From Coptis chinensis (taxonomy: Eukaryota; Streptophyta; Magnoliopsida; Ranunculales; Ranunculaceae), in assembly GCA_015680905.1 (NCBI GenBank), contig CM027378.1, forward strand, positions 60,475,501-60,539,500: 64,000 nucleotides of DNA. Direction: 5' to 3'. Every line of letters starts with the position of its first letter. Position 1 is the first letter of the stretch. Below are positions 11,574-24,068 of the stretch, in pieces. Under the pieces are notes generated by a model. It did no database searches. It was not told where the DNA came from and was given only the letters and a program-made list of their open reading frames with translations. The translations under genes were made by a program, and so were the position numbers.

Positions 11574-11990
11574 CTGTAGCCAAATTGTGAGCATCATAAG
11601 AGAAAGAAATAGCAGTGACAGAATCACCATGTCCTTTCAATGTATTTACATCCAATGGATGATGTCTTTTAACTTGATCCTGCACAAAAATTTTCCAACA
11701 ATTTAAATTCCACAATCCCCTAACTAACTAACTAATCCATAAATCAACAAACAAACCTTATCAGAACCGTGTGAGTAAGGTTTCAAGTGAGTTTTCTTTG
11801 AGTTAAACTGAGAACCTTTCTTTGATTTCTGAACTGCCGCATTTCCAGTGTCTGGTTTAACAATCGATTCAACTTGAGATTTTTTCTTACGAAAGTAATC
11901 GGAAAAGAAGAGAAGAGCTATTACGGATCCAAGTAGAATTGAAATAACTAAAACTTCTACTATTCCCATTTTTATATTTTTATCCATCAT
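11574..11990 (-). pseudogene. Captured exons 1-2 of a TBL2-like WD40 gene
   Basis: Exon 1 (11990-11757) starts MMDKNIKMG. It encodes a single membrane segment (VLVISILLGSVIALLFF, about residues 13-29), then a basic linker (YFRKKKSQVES). It ends at a GT donor after ...SHGSDK. A short intron (11756-11680) ends in TTTTGTGCAG. Exon 2 (11679-11574) continues in frame with HHPLDVNTLKGHGDSVTAIS, the first WD40 half-repeat, and ends at a GT donor in phase 1. This is the start of plant transducin beta-like (TBL2-type) membrane-anchored WD40 proteins; the full protein is several hundred residues. A CT-rich 5'UTR to about 12110 is also present. Later exons were not found, so this is a fragment carried by CACTA-2, not a working gene. 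Confidence 0.65.
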
Positions 11991-12840
11991 TGAATTAGTT
12001 CCAAATGAGAGAAGGAGAAAGAGAAAAAAGAAAAAGAAAAAGAAATGGTTAATTGGTGGAGGCAGACGAAGCTAAGTGGGTGAAGGAGAAAGTTGGCTCA
12101 TTTGGAACTGTCTAGTATTTTTTTTTTTCTAAGTGTGTTTAGTTTTGGGATTATTTTAGACGAGATTTTTTTTTTTCTTCTGGTGCACGTAGCCATGTAT
12201 GGGCTGGAAGTGTTTGTAGGAAGCGGGAGTCTGAACGTGGGCTCACTAGGGTGTGTTTTTGTATATAAGTAGTTATTTTTTAGTGGAGTTATGGTGCAAA
12301 CCGAAAACTAAATGAGGTAATTTAAGATGGTGACATAAAGTGCGGGATTATGTAACTGTTTTGGGAGAATAGTCACAAATAATCTTCAATACATGAATTT
12401 TTCCCAAGAAAAAAAGATTTGTGATGGTTCTAGATCCGACAGTCACAAAAAGCATTTCAAAACAATCATAAAAGCCCTTTTAAGCCATTTGTTACCATTT
12501 CGAACAGAATAGTCACAAATAACATTTTAAAACAGTCACAAAAACCCTTTTTTCTACTAGTGTTGGTTGTGTGGTTTTGGTTGGTATGGTGTTTGATAGT
12601 CATAGTTATTGGCGAATGGATATGATATCAGTTCTTATTGGGATATGGCGTTTGAGTGACTCTGGTTGATCTCGTACTATGATAGGTTAGGTTGAGGCTG
12701 AATAAATATGGGACATGAATGGGCGGTGTGGTCTGGATCTGAAACGAAAAAGTGTTTGGTTCGTTGTACGCACTCATCACGGAACTAGAAATAGACGACA
12801 CTGGTTGACTCCATGTATAGTTTGGATGACAAGAAAACTC

Positions 12841-13074
12841 TTAATTATATTGGTTACTATAAAAATTTGAAAATGGAGGCTTATAATTATAATTATATCC
12901 TATAGTAGGTCCAAACTCTTGGTATGATGGACACTGAGAAACCCAATGGTAAGGACTACCACAGCATGAACATGGTGAAGGGTTTGCATAATAATCACAT
13001 GATTGTTGGTCTACATATTGATATACCATATTGGTTTTTCTTAAAAAAAATATTATAGGACAATTAATATGCAA
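12841..13074 (-). CDS. Gag-like fragment with zinc-knuckle-like motif, family-A gypsy
   Basis: This is a 77-residue minus-strand reading. It contains CSCCGSPYHWVSQCP, a Cys-Cys-His-Cys spacing like retrotransposon nucleocapsid knuckles, followed by a Tyr/Asn/Pro-rich tail. It lies between the PBS-proximal leader and the CACTA-2 insertion, where gag is expected. It is a fossil piece, and I infer no function beyond RNA binding by Gag. Confidence 0.5.
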   Translation of the reverse strand: MHINCPIIFFLRKTNMVYQYVDQQSCDYYANPSPCSCCGSPYHWVSQCPSYQEFGPTIGYNYNYKPPFSNFYSNQYN

Positions 13075-13429
13075 AAAACTCTAACTATAAATTTCTAGAT
13101 AGGCAATTATTTCTGCGTTTATGAGAAACCAATATGGCAGGTTTATGCATAGCAGATCTTAATCTCATGCAAGTATTAAGTCTAATAGGCAATTCCTAAT
13201 GAGCATGAAAAAATTAGCCTGATTATTACTAGAAATAGAATCCTCTGACGGAAGAAATAAGGAGTGAGGGAAAGAGTACTTGAATGCCTCCTTGCTTCGC
13301 GTGTGAATAGCGTCTTGTATACGCAATCCCAGTGTATTTAAGAAGTTGAAAACACTGAATATAAAATAATTTGAACAAAAGGAGAGTCGACAACTAACCT
13401 GTGAATCGGGCTTTCTTCAGAAGGAGATT

Positions 13430-13690
13430 GGGCGCGCTCAAATATAAGGCAGCCAAGGTGCGTGCACACTTGGAAGAAGGGCGCGTACGCGCTTAGTATT
13501 AGTGTAAAGAGGGCACGGGCGTGCTCAGAGTGCACAAATCCGGAGAATTCCAGTACACTTCCAGGAGTAATTTTTCTGTTTCTGGGAGACAGGTGCGGGC
13601 GCGCTCAAATAGACTGCAAATAGGGCGCGGGCACGCTCCTGAGTACAATTCCGAAAATATCCAGTAGACTTCCAGGAGCAATTTTCTGTT
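13430..13690. repeat. Tandem ~110-bp units with GC-rich GGGCGCGCTC motifs
   Basis: Near-palindromic GC-rich motifs (GGGCGCGCTC, GGGCGTGCTC, GGGCACGCTC and relatives) recur at 13430, 13470, 13515, 13597, 13622 and nearby. The phrase 'ccagtaNacttccaggag' repeats about 110-125 bases apart, so part of the region is a tandem duplication. It lies in the leader of the family-A gypsy element and stands out against the AT-rich surroundings. Confidence 0.7.
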
Positions 13691-13797
13691 TTTCTGAAAA
13701 ACACAAACACAGTTAGAACCAAACAATGGGTGGGTGGGTGAATTGGGATACATAAAATTGAAAAACGAAGGGAAACTAATCTAAACAATACTAAGAT

Positions 13798-13810
13798 GGC
13801 AGCGGCGCCA
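13798..13810 (-). promoter_or_regulatory. Primer-binding site of family-A gypsy element
   Basis: The minus strand reads TGGCGCCGCTGCC, one base off the TGGCGCCGTTGCC type that pairs with the 3' end of plant tRNA-Asp. It lies 2-3 bases inside the LTR end at 13813. The same 13 bases recur at the PBS of the family-B element (55776-55788). Confidence 0.8.
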
Positions 13811-13812
13811 TT

Positions 13813-15027
13813 TGATTAAAAGTAAAAAGACAGTTTCTTACCCTATGAATAATTATTTATGCTAGGAATAAGAAAGCTATTGGATTCTATGTTTAGATCA
13901 AAGTTTCTACTCTCGTTTATCATGCAATATGGTGGAGTAAATATTTTGTTCCACTCTTAGTTGTTTAGACATAACAATTTCAATAGTTTTAACAATTCTA
14001 CGTAGATCTATGAGAGCAATAGATTGTAATTTTACTAATATGATAAAAATAACTAATTACGAAGATTTAATGGTCTAGTTTATACTAAGGCAATTTACTA
14101 CGAAGATTTTAAATGGGAAGAAGGGATTAGGGGGATTTGATATTCACCTAGATAAATTCCTAATATGCTAGTGTAGATTATTGCAACTCTAACAAATAAA
14201 GATTAAGTATTTGATCCCTAACTATTCATGGCATCTCTAACAAATAATAATTAGCATGAGAGGAAGTTTAACCCATTCTCATAGTGAATAAACTAACCTC
14301 TAGATTGAAACTCTTGAATAAGTAATAATTCTAACTAACACATCAAGTCTTCATCAAAGCTTTAATCAAATCCCTCTAATGGAGGTTTAGCTAAGATTCA
14401 TTAGACTATCATAATTAAAAGAATAATAATAAGACATCATAGAAACAATAACAATAACTTGGCTTTTATTAATGGTGGCTAGGCTAATAAAACATAAACT
14501 AGGTTGAGAGAGAGAGAGAGAACCCTAATTTACAACTAAATTAAATAGGGGAGTAGCCAAGTTTTGTTTAGCCTTAACCCTCTTTATATAGGAGAGAGTT
14601 AGGTTTACAATTTCGTGCATGGGCTTTGGAGCTATATTTTGGGCCATTAAATCAAGCGTAAAACCTAATTACTTAAGTCCAAAAAGGGTTTCTCTTCTAG
14701 AAATTACTGTAACAGCCTTTTCGTCCACTTTTACTCCTCTGATTAGATCAAGTCCTAGACCATTAGAAAGATCATTCCGAGTCGGTCATTTTGACATACA
14801 GTAGGTCCAATTTTGAGGTCTGAGTCCAAAGATACGGCCTACAAAAGTTCTGTTGACTTTTATGCTCTATTTATGCCCGCATTGACTTTGACTTTTCAGC
14901 TTTGATTGGGCTTTAAAAATGCTTTTTCTCCTTGAAACTTTGGCTTTAATCATAGAATTTCTTAGCAACCAACTTTTGCTCATTTCTCTTACAAAAATTA
15001 TATATTTCTTCACATATTTGACTCTAA

Positions 15028-15030
<3 letters not shown>
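13813..15030 (-). mobile_element. Family-A LTR, main part (left of LINE)
   Basis: This is the R/U5 and most of the U3 of the 5' LTR on the minus strand. A TATA-like CCTATATAAAGAG lies near 14582-14594. The stretch 14600-15030 is collinear with 1-480 and with the reverse complement of 61.95-62.4 kb. The LTR stops abruptly at the LINE poly(T) and resumes at about 25679. Confidence 0.75.
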
Positions 15031-15059
<29 letters not shown>

Positions 15060-15064
15060 GACTA

Positions 15065-15081
15065 GGGGTTTACGGGACCCC
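15065..15081 (-). other. LINE 3'-end stem-loop
   Basis: The minus strand reads GGGGTCCCGTAAACCCC, with the four terminal G:C pairs (extendable inward by a T:A pair) closing a short loop. It lies 5 bases before the poly(A) tail. The second LINE at 63557-63573 has the same arrangement. Plant L1 elements of the stringent type are known to keep such a 3' hairpin for recognition by their own reverse transcriptase. Confidence 0.65.
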
Positions 15082-15145
15082 AACCTTTATTAATGGCAAC
15101 TTCTCAAGTACATCTTTCCTTCTTTATCCTCTTTGATCAGTTCAC

Positions 15146-15760
15146 TTAATTTTTTATCCATGGGGGAGATAAAGAACATACATTGGTTACAACACTGGAT
15201 CTATGAGTAATACAATTACTACTCATTTTAGATAAGTAATCCGCTACTTGATTTCCTTCCCTAAACACATGGAGGAATTGAACTTCTACAAAATTTCCTA
15301 GTTCAACCCTAATCTGAGCCACTAAGTTCTTGCAGTACCATGGTGCTTCTTCCTTCTTGCTCAAAATTTGGATCACTCTCAGCGAATTCAACTGCACTTG
15401 CACTCTTCCTATATGCATAGCTACCACACCTTCCAACCCTTTTAGCACGCCAAGCAATTCTTGCTAAAGTACTGAACATTTCGTAGAATTTCCACTAAAC
15501 GCTAGCATGACATCTCCATTCCGATCCCTTAGAGCACCCCCATACCCTGCTATCCCATTCTGAACTGACCCATCTGTATTTAGAGTGGGAATATCATTTA
15601 CAGGCTTCTTCCATTTAATCCAATGGCCCGCACTTTGCTTGAAATTCATCCATATCCCTAGCTTTGATAGGACAGTGCAAACAGCTTCACCCACCCTGAC
15701 AGATTTCAACGATTTCCCCAAGTAGACTTTCATATTGTTCAACGCCTTTATGCTGACCAC
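15146..15760 (-). pseudogene. LINE ORF2 C-terminal RNase H domain
   Basis: Two minus-strand readings (15464-15760 and 15146-15457) together cover an RNase H domain of the type found at the C terminus of plant L1 ORF2. The first has LNTDGSVQNGIAGYGG, with the first catalytic Asp and the Gly-rich strand. The second has the helix-strand text VQLNSLRVIQIL, where Asp is expected in place of Asn, and ends FREGNQVADYLSK, the usual final motif with its Asp. The frame changes between the two readings. The domain is separated from the rest of ORF2 only by CACTA-1. Confidence 0.8.
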
Positions 15761-16531
15761 TTCTGCATATAGGAATCTCTTTCACTTCACTCACCAGTTT
15801 CTTTCATTCCATATTGCTTGAACAACAACACAAGTTAAAGCCCTTATCACTTCTGACGCAATAGAGTTTGGTGGACAGATACGCATCATATAATACACTA
15901 CTACAAAAAAGCACATTAACCACGGTTGGTCAACTGGTATATACCACCATTTTCCTAATAACAGTGGCTTATAGTCATTTACCACGGTACAAAACACTTT
16001 TCTAGTTTTGGAACAAACAAATACCACTCATTTCGTAAAACAGTGGTATATATCGTATATAATACAACATATACCACAGACTATCAAATAATTCCTAATT
16101 TATTTTTTGGTATGCGTATACCCCACCATTTCATTGCAAACAGTGGTTTATATTTTGGGAAAAATTACACCTACCGTGACCAAAGTAGTTCTCCAAAAAA
16201 TGATCAGAGAAAAAGTCAGAATAACAAGAAAATAAAAAAGGAAAAACCCTTTTGTTTATAGCAAAACACATATTTTCCATCTCCCACTTCTCTCTCTCTC
16301 CCTAATTCTGCCACTAGGGTTCACGAGTTGATGAAATTAGTTGACCAAAAATTGTAAACTTGCCACGCACTAACTCCCTACCTCTACACCAATACAATAT
16401 CAACTTCCACCCCTCTTCTCGAAAAACCAAAACAAATAATTCAATTGCTACGAGGAAGAAGAAAGAGGATTGCAAACAGTGTTCCAATCTCGGTTTCAAA
16501 GAGAAAGATGGAGGATGAGAAATGGGTAAGA

Positions 16532-17212
<681 letters not shown>

Positions 17213-20200
17213 ATTTATAGTAGTTTGAAAGCTCAGACCTGTGATTTTATAGATTGTGTAGAATCCTAATCAAAGCCTTCAACTTCAATTACCAACTCTC
17301 GTCCAAATGTGGAAGGTTGATTGACATTAATTAAGAAGATCCTTTTTAGTTATCCAGCAATATACGTCTTAGGGTTTAATTTTTGTTTAAAAAACTAAAC
17401 TTTCATACAAAGGTAGAAAGTTAAAATTGATTGAGAGTGCATTTTGAGTATCGCAGTCTATTAAACGTCTCACATTTCTTATTAATGTAGCTATAACTAT
17501 CTAATGCGAGAGAGTTACAGTTTGTCTTGTACTGTATTCAACAATAGAGATCTCCGCTTGATGAATATAGCAAAACTAAGATTGTGACGGAGGTTGGCTT
17601 AGAGACAGCAGGAAGTTGGTTGTTTATGCTAAGTATGTCAATTGTGAGATTGGAGGTTGGCGTACTTGTAAGTCTAGCCTACAGGAGATATTCTAGCAAA
17701 CCAAAGTTTAAAGGTTGCATTACCTTCGTCATTTGAGAATGCAGCAAAGTTTATAGGTTCGATCATCTTCTTTTGGTACTGGAGCATATCTCTTTGGAGC
17801 ATATCTCTTGTTGGTGTGTACTTATATAAGCATCATATTTGTAAATAAGTAGATATTCTATCATATATCATATTTAACTGTTAAAATCAACAAGTTCAGG
17901 AGGATAAAACATTTTCTTCCCCAATCCAGCTTCATTGCATTCTAGGTTATAGGATTGGCCATCATTCTTTTGGTTTCTATGTCTCATTGTGATATTAAGT
18001 TATAGGACTGGGATAGTATTTTTTTTGTGTCTGTACTTTGTGTTTGTTTTATTAGTTTCTGGCTTTGGGTGGGTTTGTGATTCCTTAGCGTTTTCATTTG
18101 TTCGCCATTTTTCTTTTCATTCGTAATACTGTTGCTTACCGTTTTAACTTTGCGATGTACCTTTAATCAGGTTGCTACAATGGTAATTCTAGGAAAACGG
18201 AATTTGGTTGTTATTTGTATATTTTTTTCTTGGTTAAATTGGGTTTTAACTGTAGAAAGATGTGTTGTAATTAATTTGCTTATGCAAACTAGGATATCTC
18301 TGTTTTGTTGAACTCTCAATGGCTATAACTTTGGTTGACGATAGAAATTGGGTTTCTTGACTTTCTTCTATTTCCACAATTCAGTTTTGTTTAATCATTT
18401 TTTTGGGAATAATCATATCCTTCTAGTGTTCTTGCAAGAAGTGATTTGCAATGTATGTATAAGGTAAAAAGTCGTCAGTTAAGTGGTGGCATGTGCTATC
18501 TTTCGCGATGGTCATTGCACAAGCATTTCAAGCTCATAACTAAATGGCAAAAGAGGCATTCGGTCTGACTTTTAACATTGCTTTTTATGTTTATTTGACT
18601 TGCTGCACTGCTTGTAATTTGTCTTGCCATGTTGGCCACCAGGTATAGTCCCTTTTCCAATTTAGTTAACTTTTTTATGAGAAAGTCTGGATTGATGAAT
18701 CCATCTTTGTTGCCCCTTTTGTTTATGGATTTTTGTCTACTGTTGGAGACAGATAGAATTATTCAGGAAGTGGTTACTTTTAGTTTATGGTTTGTCTGTA
18801 GCCTTTATACTAACTTACTTGCACTGGCATGTATTATTAATATTCCTGGATTGACATAATGCTTCTATGTAAGTGTGTGTCTTAAGTGTTTTCTTTTGTG
18901 TGCACACAATTACGCAGTGCTTTGATGCAGGCTTCTAGAAGGTCCATTTTTTCTACTCTTTTGCTCAACAGTATAGATGGTTAGCTTCAATTTTTGTTAT
19001 GCATACAATCCTTTTATTTTGCCTTTTGATCATCTTAGATCCAATTTTTCTGGTCATGCTATGACTTACCCATAAAGCCCTAGTCCAATTATCACAACTT
19101 GTAATTAATGTTTGAAATTGTACATGACTGTATGAAGGGTTTTAATAATATAATATCAATTTGGTTGCAGAAACAACACCTTGATCGCGGAGGTGAGCTT
19201 GTTTGTTGTTCAACTCAGTTGGTTTATAGAAGACTTAAATATGACATTGATATATATATTCAGTAGTATCAAGGCATGTGAATAAGATATTATATAATGT
19301 AGTCTACATTTGTTTGGAAGTTTTTTCGGTACTTTCAGTTTTCTTCTTCTGAAACTTGAGCGGATGCAACACTTTTGGTCTTATATTTCTATATGGGTAA
19401 AGAGACAAATCATTTATAGTTATTCGATCTTTTTGTTCTTATGCCTCTTCTGAACAACTCTTCTCTTGAATAAATATAGGTTTATGGAAAAATTAGAACT
19501 ATTTGTGGTATCAGTTATCGATAACTACATAAACTATATATGCTTGGAAGTCTTATGCTCTTATTTTATAACTACATAAACTGCATATGTTTGGAAGCTT
19601 CCGGCCTTATCTTACTTTGTTCTTGTTTGAAATTTCATTTTGTGCACTTGGTTGCCTTTATTAAATTGTTTGCTTCGATTGTCTTTGTCTGCAGATGAAC
19701 TTGTCTTACTTGAGACATTTGCTTGGTAAAATCAAGCCTTGGCTAATTGGCTTAGATGGATATATGTGGGATGTGGAGTAGATTGGATATATACACTAGA
19801 AATAATTGAAGCTTGTTCAGATAATTCTTTTGAAAATAAGGTATAAGTCGTCATACATTAGCATTCTCTGTTTTGTGTTACTCTTAATTATTTAGTTATT
19901 ATATTACCTTTTGATCTTTGATCGTGCAGATGACAAATCTAACCCTCAAATATACATACACACAAGAGGAACTTGATGTTGTTCGACTTGAAATTCTTAG
20001 ATTCATCCAGCATAATGGAGCGTTCGAGCTAAGCATTGTGTCTTAGCTAGGTTTTGACCGAGAGTCAAGGTTTGGTGCTTGGTTCCATTATTTTGGTGTT
20101 TTAGATGGAACAAGTAGATTGCTCTTTTGATTAATGGAACAAGTTGGTCATTATTATTTTGATGTTTTAGATGAAACACGTAGATTTGGATGGTTCTTTC

Positions 20201-20420
20201 ATTATTGATGACTCGAAAAAGTTCAAAACTCTTTTAGCAATTCAATATCTTTGTGTTGGATGTCTAAATTTTTCTTTTATTTGTTGCACTATGAAGTGTT
20301 TATTTGAGCAATGTGTTTTTAAATCCAGTGTGGATATATATGGTGAAAATGGGCAGGTTGTAGTTTGAATGAATATGATCAGAATCAAATAATTAGGGGC
20401 TTTTATTATTTTTTTTTAAA
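17213..20420. other. Interior of CACTA-1, no recognised gene
   Basis: This is T-rich, intron-like sequence with only short open stretches (for example 76 residues at 18629-18859). Several PolyT-AG acceptor-like and GTAAGT donor-like strings occur, so more captured introns or UTRs are possible. No protein family was recognised. Confidence 0.5.
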
Positions 20421-20729
20421 ATGACTATAAACCACGGTTTGGTAAGAACTGAGGTATAAGGAGTTTATATTCCCCACAGTTTTTATCCAACCGTCATATT
20501 CCCCACGGTTATCATCGAATAGAGCATACTGTTCAGACTATTAACCACGGTTTGGAAATCCAAATACCACAGTTTTAGTCAAAACCGTGGTATATAAGAG
20601 GTACTTTTCCCTACGGTTTTGCTAAAAGTATTTGTCACGGTGGTTGTTACCACGGTATGAAAACAGTGGCTAAAGGCTTTTTACCACTGTAAATAACAGT
20701 GGTATATGAGCTTTTCTGTAGTAGTGATA

Positions 20730-22698
20730 CCATTCCTCATCCGAGTTTCTAACCCTTCCTGGTAACCTCATCGCCTCTTTGAAGCTTTGCCAGACAAGTT
20801 TAGAGTACGAACAGTCGAAGAATAGGTGGGTAAACTTTCATCATGCATATCGCACAGACAACACCTAGATTGCCCGATCACTTTCTTCTCCATTAACCGA
20901 TTTTGGGTCGGAAGAGATCCTGAGAATAATTACCACACGGTGAACGAGTGTTTAGGCACTAACAACTTCCTCAACACAATCTTGTACCATTTTACCTTAC
21001 TTCTCACATTCTTAAGGGTTGCATACGCTGAGGATGCAGTAAAAACTCCTAAGCTGGTTGGGGTCCAAATAACTTGGTCTTCAGAGATGTAAGAGTTTAT
21101 CTCTGTATTTATGATCCACTCCTTCACTTCACATTCTGGTAGATCAAGGATACTTCGTGCCCAAGACCCATTTTCAATTACTAAGCTAACTAATGCATCA
21201 ACTGGCACTACATCCGCAAGGAGAGACTTTGCAATCGGGTTCAGGAGCAGGGGGCTTGAGCACCATGGGTCATGCCAAAAGCTAGTACCATTACCATTAG
21301 CTATACTGTGTCTCACATAGTTCCATGCAGTTGCCCTATTCTTAAGGATACCTCTCCACACCCATGAGCAGTCTTTCGGTGCTTTTATTGTCCAAAACTA
21401 CTTCTTCCTGATGTGATTTGCCCATGCCCATTTAACCCATAAGCATTCAGTTTTTTGAGCCAATTTCACCACTAATCCACAATATACATCATAATTCCAC
21501 ACTCTTGGATCAATCAAGCCCAGCCCTCCATATTCTTCATCAAGTCTGAGCTTAAAATGACTTGCATGGTGTATTTTCTTCCCCATACTTGGCCATGCCC
21601 ATATGAATCTATTGCATAGCTTCGCTACCTTATCAAGTACTGTCTTTGGGAGCACAAAGGTTGTTGCCCAATAAGTTTGAAATGATGACAACACTGAATT
21701 CACTAGTTGCACTCTTCCTACTCTGTTCATATCCTTATTTTTCCAGTTGGAAATCCTCCCTGTGATCTCCTCAATAAGTGGGAGACACTCTCGTATGCCT
21801 AGGCTTGTTGCAGTGAGTGGCAGTCCCAGGTAGGTGACCGGTGGAGTAACAAGAGAGATATTCATAGCCGCTGCAAGTTCTAGCCCTTCCTTTTCTGACA
21901 TACTGCCAGTTAGGAGTGTTATCTTGGCATTGCTGAGTTGAAGTCCTGTAGCCTTAGAGAAAGAGTGCAATGTGTCCTTTATAGCCATCATGGATTCCAT
22001 GTTACCTTTATAGAACAATAGAACATCATCAACAAAGAATAGATGTGATATGACCATCTTTCTACACTTTGAGTGGGCTAAAATCCTTTTTGATTGTAGT
22101 CCTTGAAGAAGAAATTCTGTCTCAGCCCTCTCTTCCCTTGAAAGTAGCTTTCAGGTGATCCATTTATCAGCAGAGAGAAAAATGGAGAAGCATAGCACAT
22201 CTGAAGCCATTCGATAAAAAGAGTTGGGAACTTAACCTTATGAAGAATAGCTTCAAGTGCTTGCCAGGAAACAGAATCATAGGCTTTCTGGATGTTTAGC
22301 TTAATCACACATCTTTTCTGCCCATACTTCCTTGAGTAGCCTCTAAGAAGTTCATGCGCCATCAGAAGATTATCTTGGATTGACCTTCCCGGCATAAATG
22401 CAGATTGGGGGCAAGATACCAAGGAGGAAATACAACTCTTCATCCTATTTGTTAGTACTTTGGAGATGCATTTATAAACAATATTACAACATGCTATAGG
22501 TCGGAAAGAACCCACATGCGAGGCATTTTTCATCTTTGGAATTAGACACAGAAAAGTTGCATTTATACCTCCTGTAAGCTGCTTGTGGCTAAAAATATAT
22601 TTGATGGCTTTCGTGAAGTCTTCTCGAATAATGTCCCAGCTATTCTTGAAAAAACACGCATTAAAACCATAAGGTCTTGGAGCCTTATTATCCTCCAT
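20730..22698 (-). pseudogene. LINE ORF2 reverse transcriptase and zf-RVT region
   Basis: The 22698-22078 reading contains DNKAPRPYGFNACFFK (RT start block), then FRPIACCN and KAYDSVSW (motif A with its Asp). The 22057-21398 reading begins SHLFFVDDVLLFYKG, the FxDD catalytic motif C. It continues through the thumb with YLGLPLTATSLGIRE and the conserved RISNWKNK. The 21361-20930 reading, MWRGILKNRATAW...FWHDPW, is the linker region typical before zf-RVT. The three readings lie in different frames, and the conserved RT block before FVDD (KGLRQGDPLSP type) is disrupted after GLRQ, so the gene is dead. CACTA-1 cuts in at 20729. Confidence 0.9.
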
Positions 22699-22748
22699 AT
22701 CAAACAGAGCCTCTTTTATCTCCGTGTCACAAATAGGGTGACTAGCTG

Positions 22749-24053
22749 CTAGCTAATATCAGGATCTACCTCTTTAGTAGTAATGCTACTAAGGAATTTA
22801 GCATCACAATCAGCATCTGACGACACTCCCAGGAGCTCTTTGTAATATACCTGGAAAGCTTCAATTACCTGTTCTCTGCCTTCCCTTCTGGCTCCATGCA
22901 CATCAATTATACTCCACACAAGATTTCTGGACTGTTTTTCCTTCAAGACATTGAAGAAAAACTCACTACACTTATCCCCAAAACATAGCCAATCTATATC
23001 TAATTTATGATACAATTCTGCTTCCTCTAGATTTAGCAACTGGCATAGTTTTTCCCTTATTGTAAACTCTTGTGCATTGAGTGTTAGATCAAGAGGTGTT
23101 AGATTAAGCCTTTCTTGAACCTCCATCAGCTCAATCTTTGTGGCCGTTACAAGTCTTTGAGTGTTAGAACTGAATTTTCGTGCCCAACCCTTCAACACCC
23201 CTTCCAAGCTTTTGAGTTTACTTGCTAACATGAACGGATGACTCCCATGATCAGCCATACCCCAACACTCTTTAACTGTCAGCTCAAAATCCTGTAGCTG
23301 AGTCCACACATTATAGAAACGAAAAGGAGGGTGTCGTCTACCTGTTGCCATGAAACTAAGCACCAGAGGGCAGTGGTCAGAGAGACCTTCTGTTAGAATC
23401 TCCACCTTTTTCGTTAGAGGATTTGATGACCAAGAGACATTTATCAGACATCTATCGATCTTAGACCACTTCCTTACATTATCACCACCACTGTTCCATG
23501 TGTAATAACAGCCAGTAGCTGTATGATCAAACAATCCTTCCACATTCAGACAACTGGCAAAAGGAAGGGTTTCCCTTGGGTGAACAGCTCTATCCCCTGC
23601 TCTTTCATGTGAGAACGGTACATTATTAAAATCTCCCATCACACTCCAAGGTCCCTGAATCCCTACACTCAACAATTTCAGCTCCTTGCACAAAATGAGC
23701 CTTTCTTGCCCCTTATTGCTTGCATAGACGACAGTTAAAAAGAACGAGAACCCATATTGTAGACTGTGAACCCTACAATGAATAAACTGGGCTCCTTCCA
23801 CTTCTCTTTTTACATCCAAAATGCTCTTATCCCATGTCACCCATATTCGGCCATTTACACCACTCGAGTAATTATGTAAGATTCCCCATGATGGGCAAAC
23901 CATTCCAGCAATATTGGGATACTTCTCCATCCTTACCTTCGTTTCCAAAATTCCCATACAACTCATCTTATTCTCCACAATCAACTTATTCAAATTCCTT
24001 GCTTTATTGTATTCATTTAACCCCCTGATGTTCCAGCTACATACTCTAATCAT
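22749..24053 (-). pseudogene. LINE ORF2 N-terminal apurinic-like endonuclease
   Basis: This is an open stretch of 434 residues starting MIRVCSWNIRGLN, the standard start of plant L1 ORF2. The endonuclease/exonuclease/phosphatase fold is complete by motif: N8, E37 (ILETKV), D141 and N143 (VMGDFNN), D200 (KIDRCL) and the SDHCPL motif with D226-H227. This domain nicks target DNA for target-primed reverse transcription. The reading stops before the RT domain, which continues in another frame. It follows the ORF1 end by 15 bases. Confidence 0.9.
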
Positions 24054-24068
24054 TTAAAAAATATTTGT

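Larger units (their letters stand above)
6428..12562. mobile_element. CACTA DNA transposon 2, non-autonomous, with captured gene parts
   Basis: The right end, read on the minus strand, begins CACTAGTAGAAAAAAGGG, a typical plant En/Spm (CACTA) terminus. Both ends carry dense subterminal repeats: GTGACGGTT/ACCGTCACAAA variants at 6430-6700 and GTCACAAA variants at 12370-12550. The left end is less clear. The first candidate is CACTGTTATAAACAG at about 6428, which departs from CACTA, and no 3-bp target duplication was found, so the left boundary is provisional. No transposase was recognised. The interior holds two exons of a TBL2-like gene (11574-11990) and other unassigned spliced-looking sequence. 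It is inserted in gag-like sequence of the family-A gypsy element. Confidence 0.7.

Noticed and set aside
13798-13810. tRNA genes at the PBS sites
   Set aside because: The matches are limited to 13-20 bases complementary to tRNA 3' ends, as expected for LTR-element priming sites; no cloverleaf is present.
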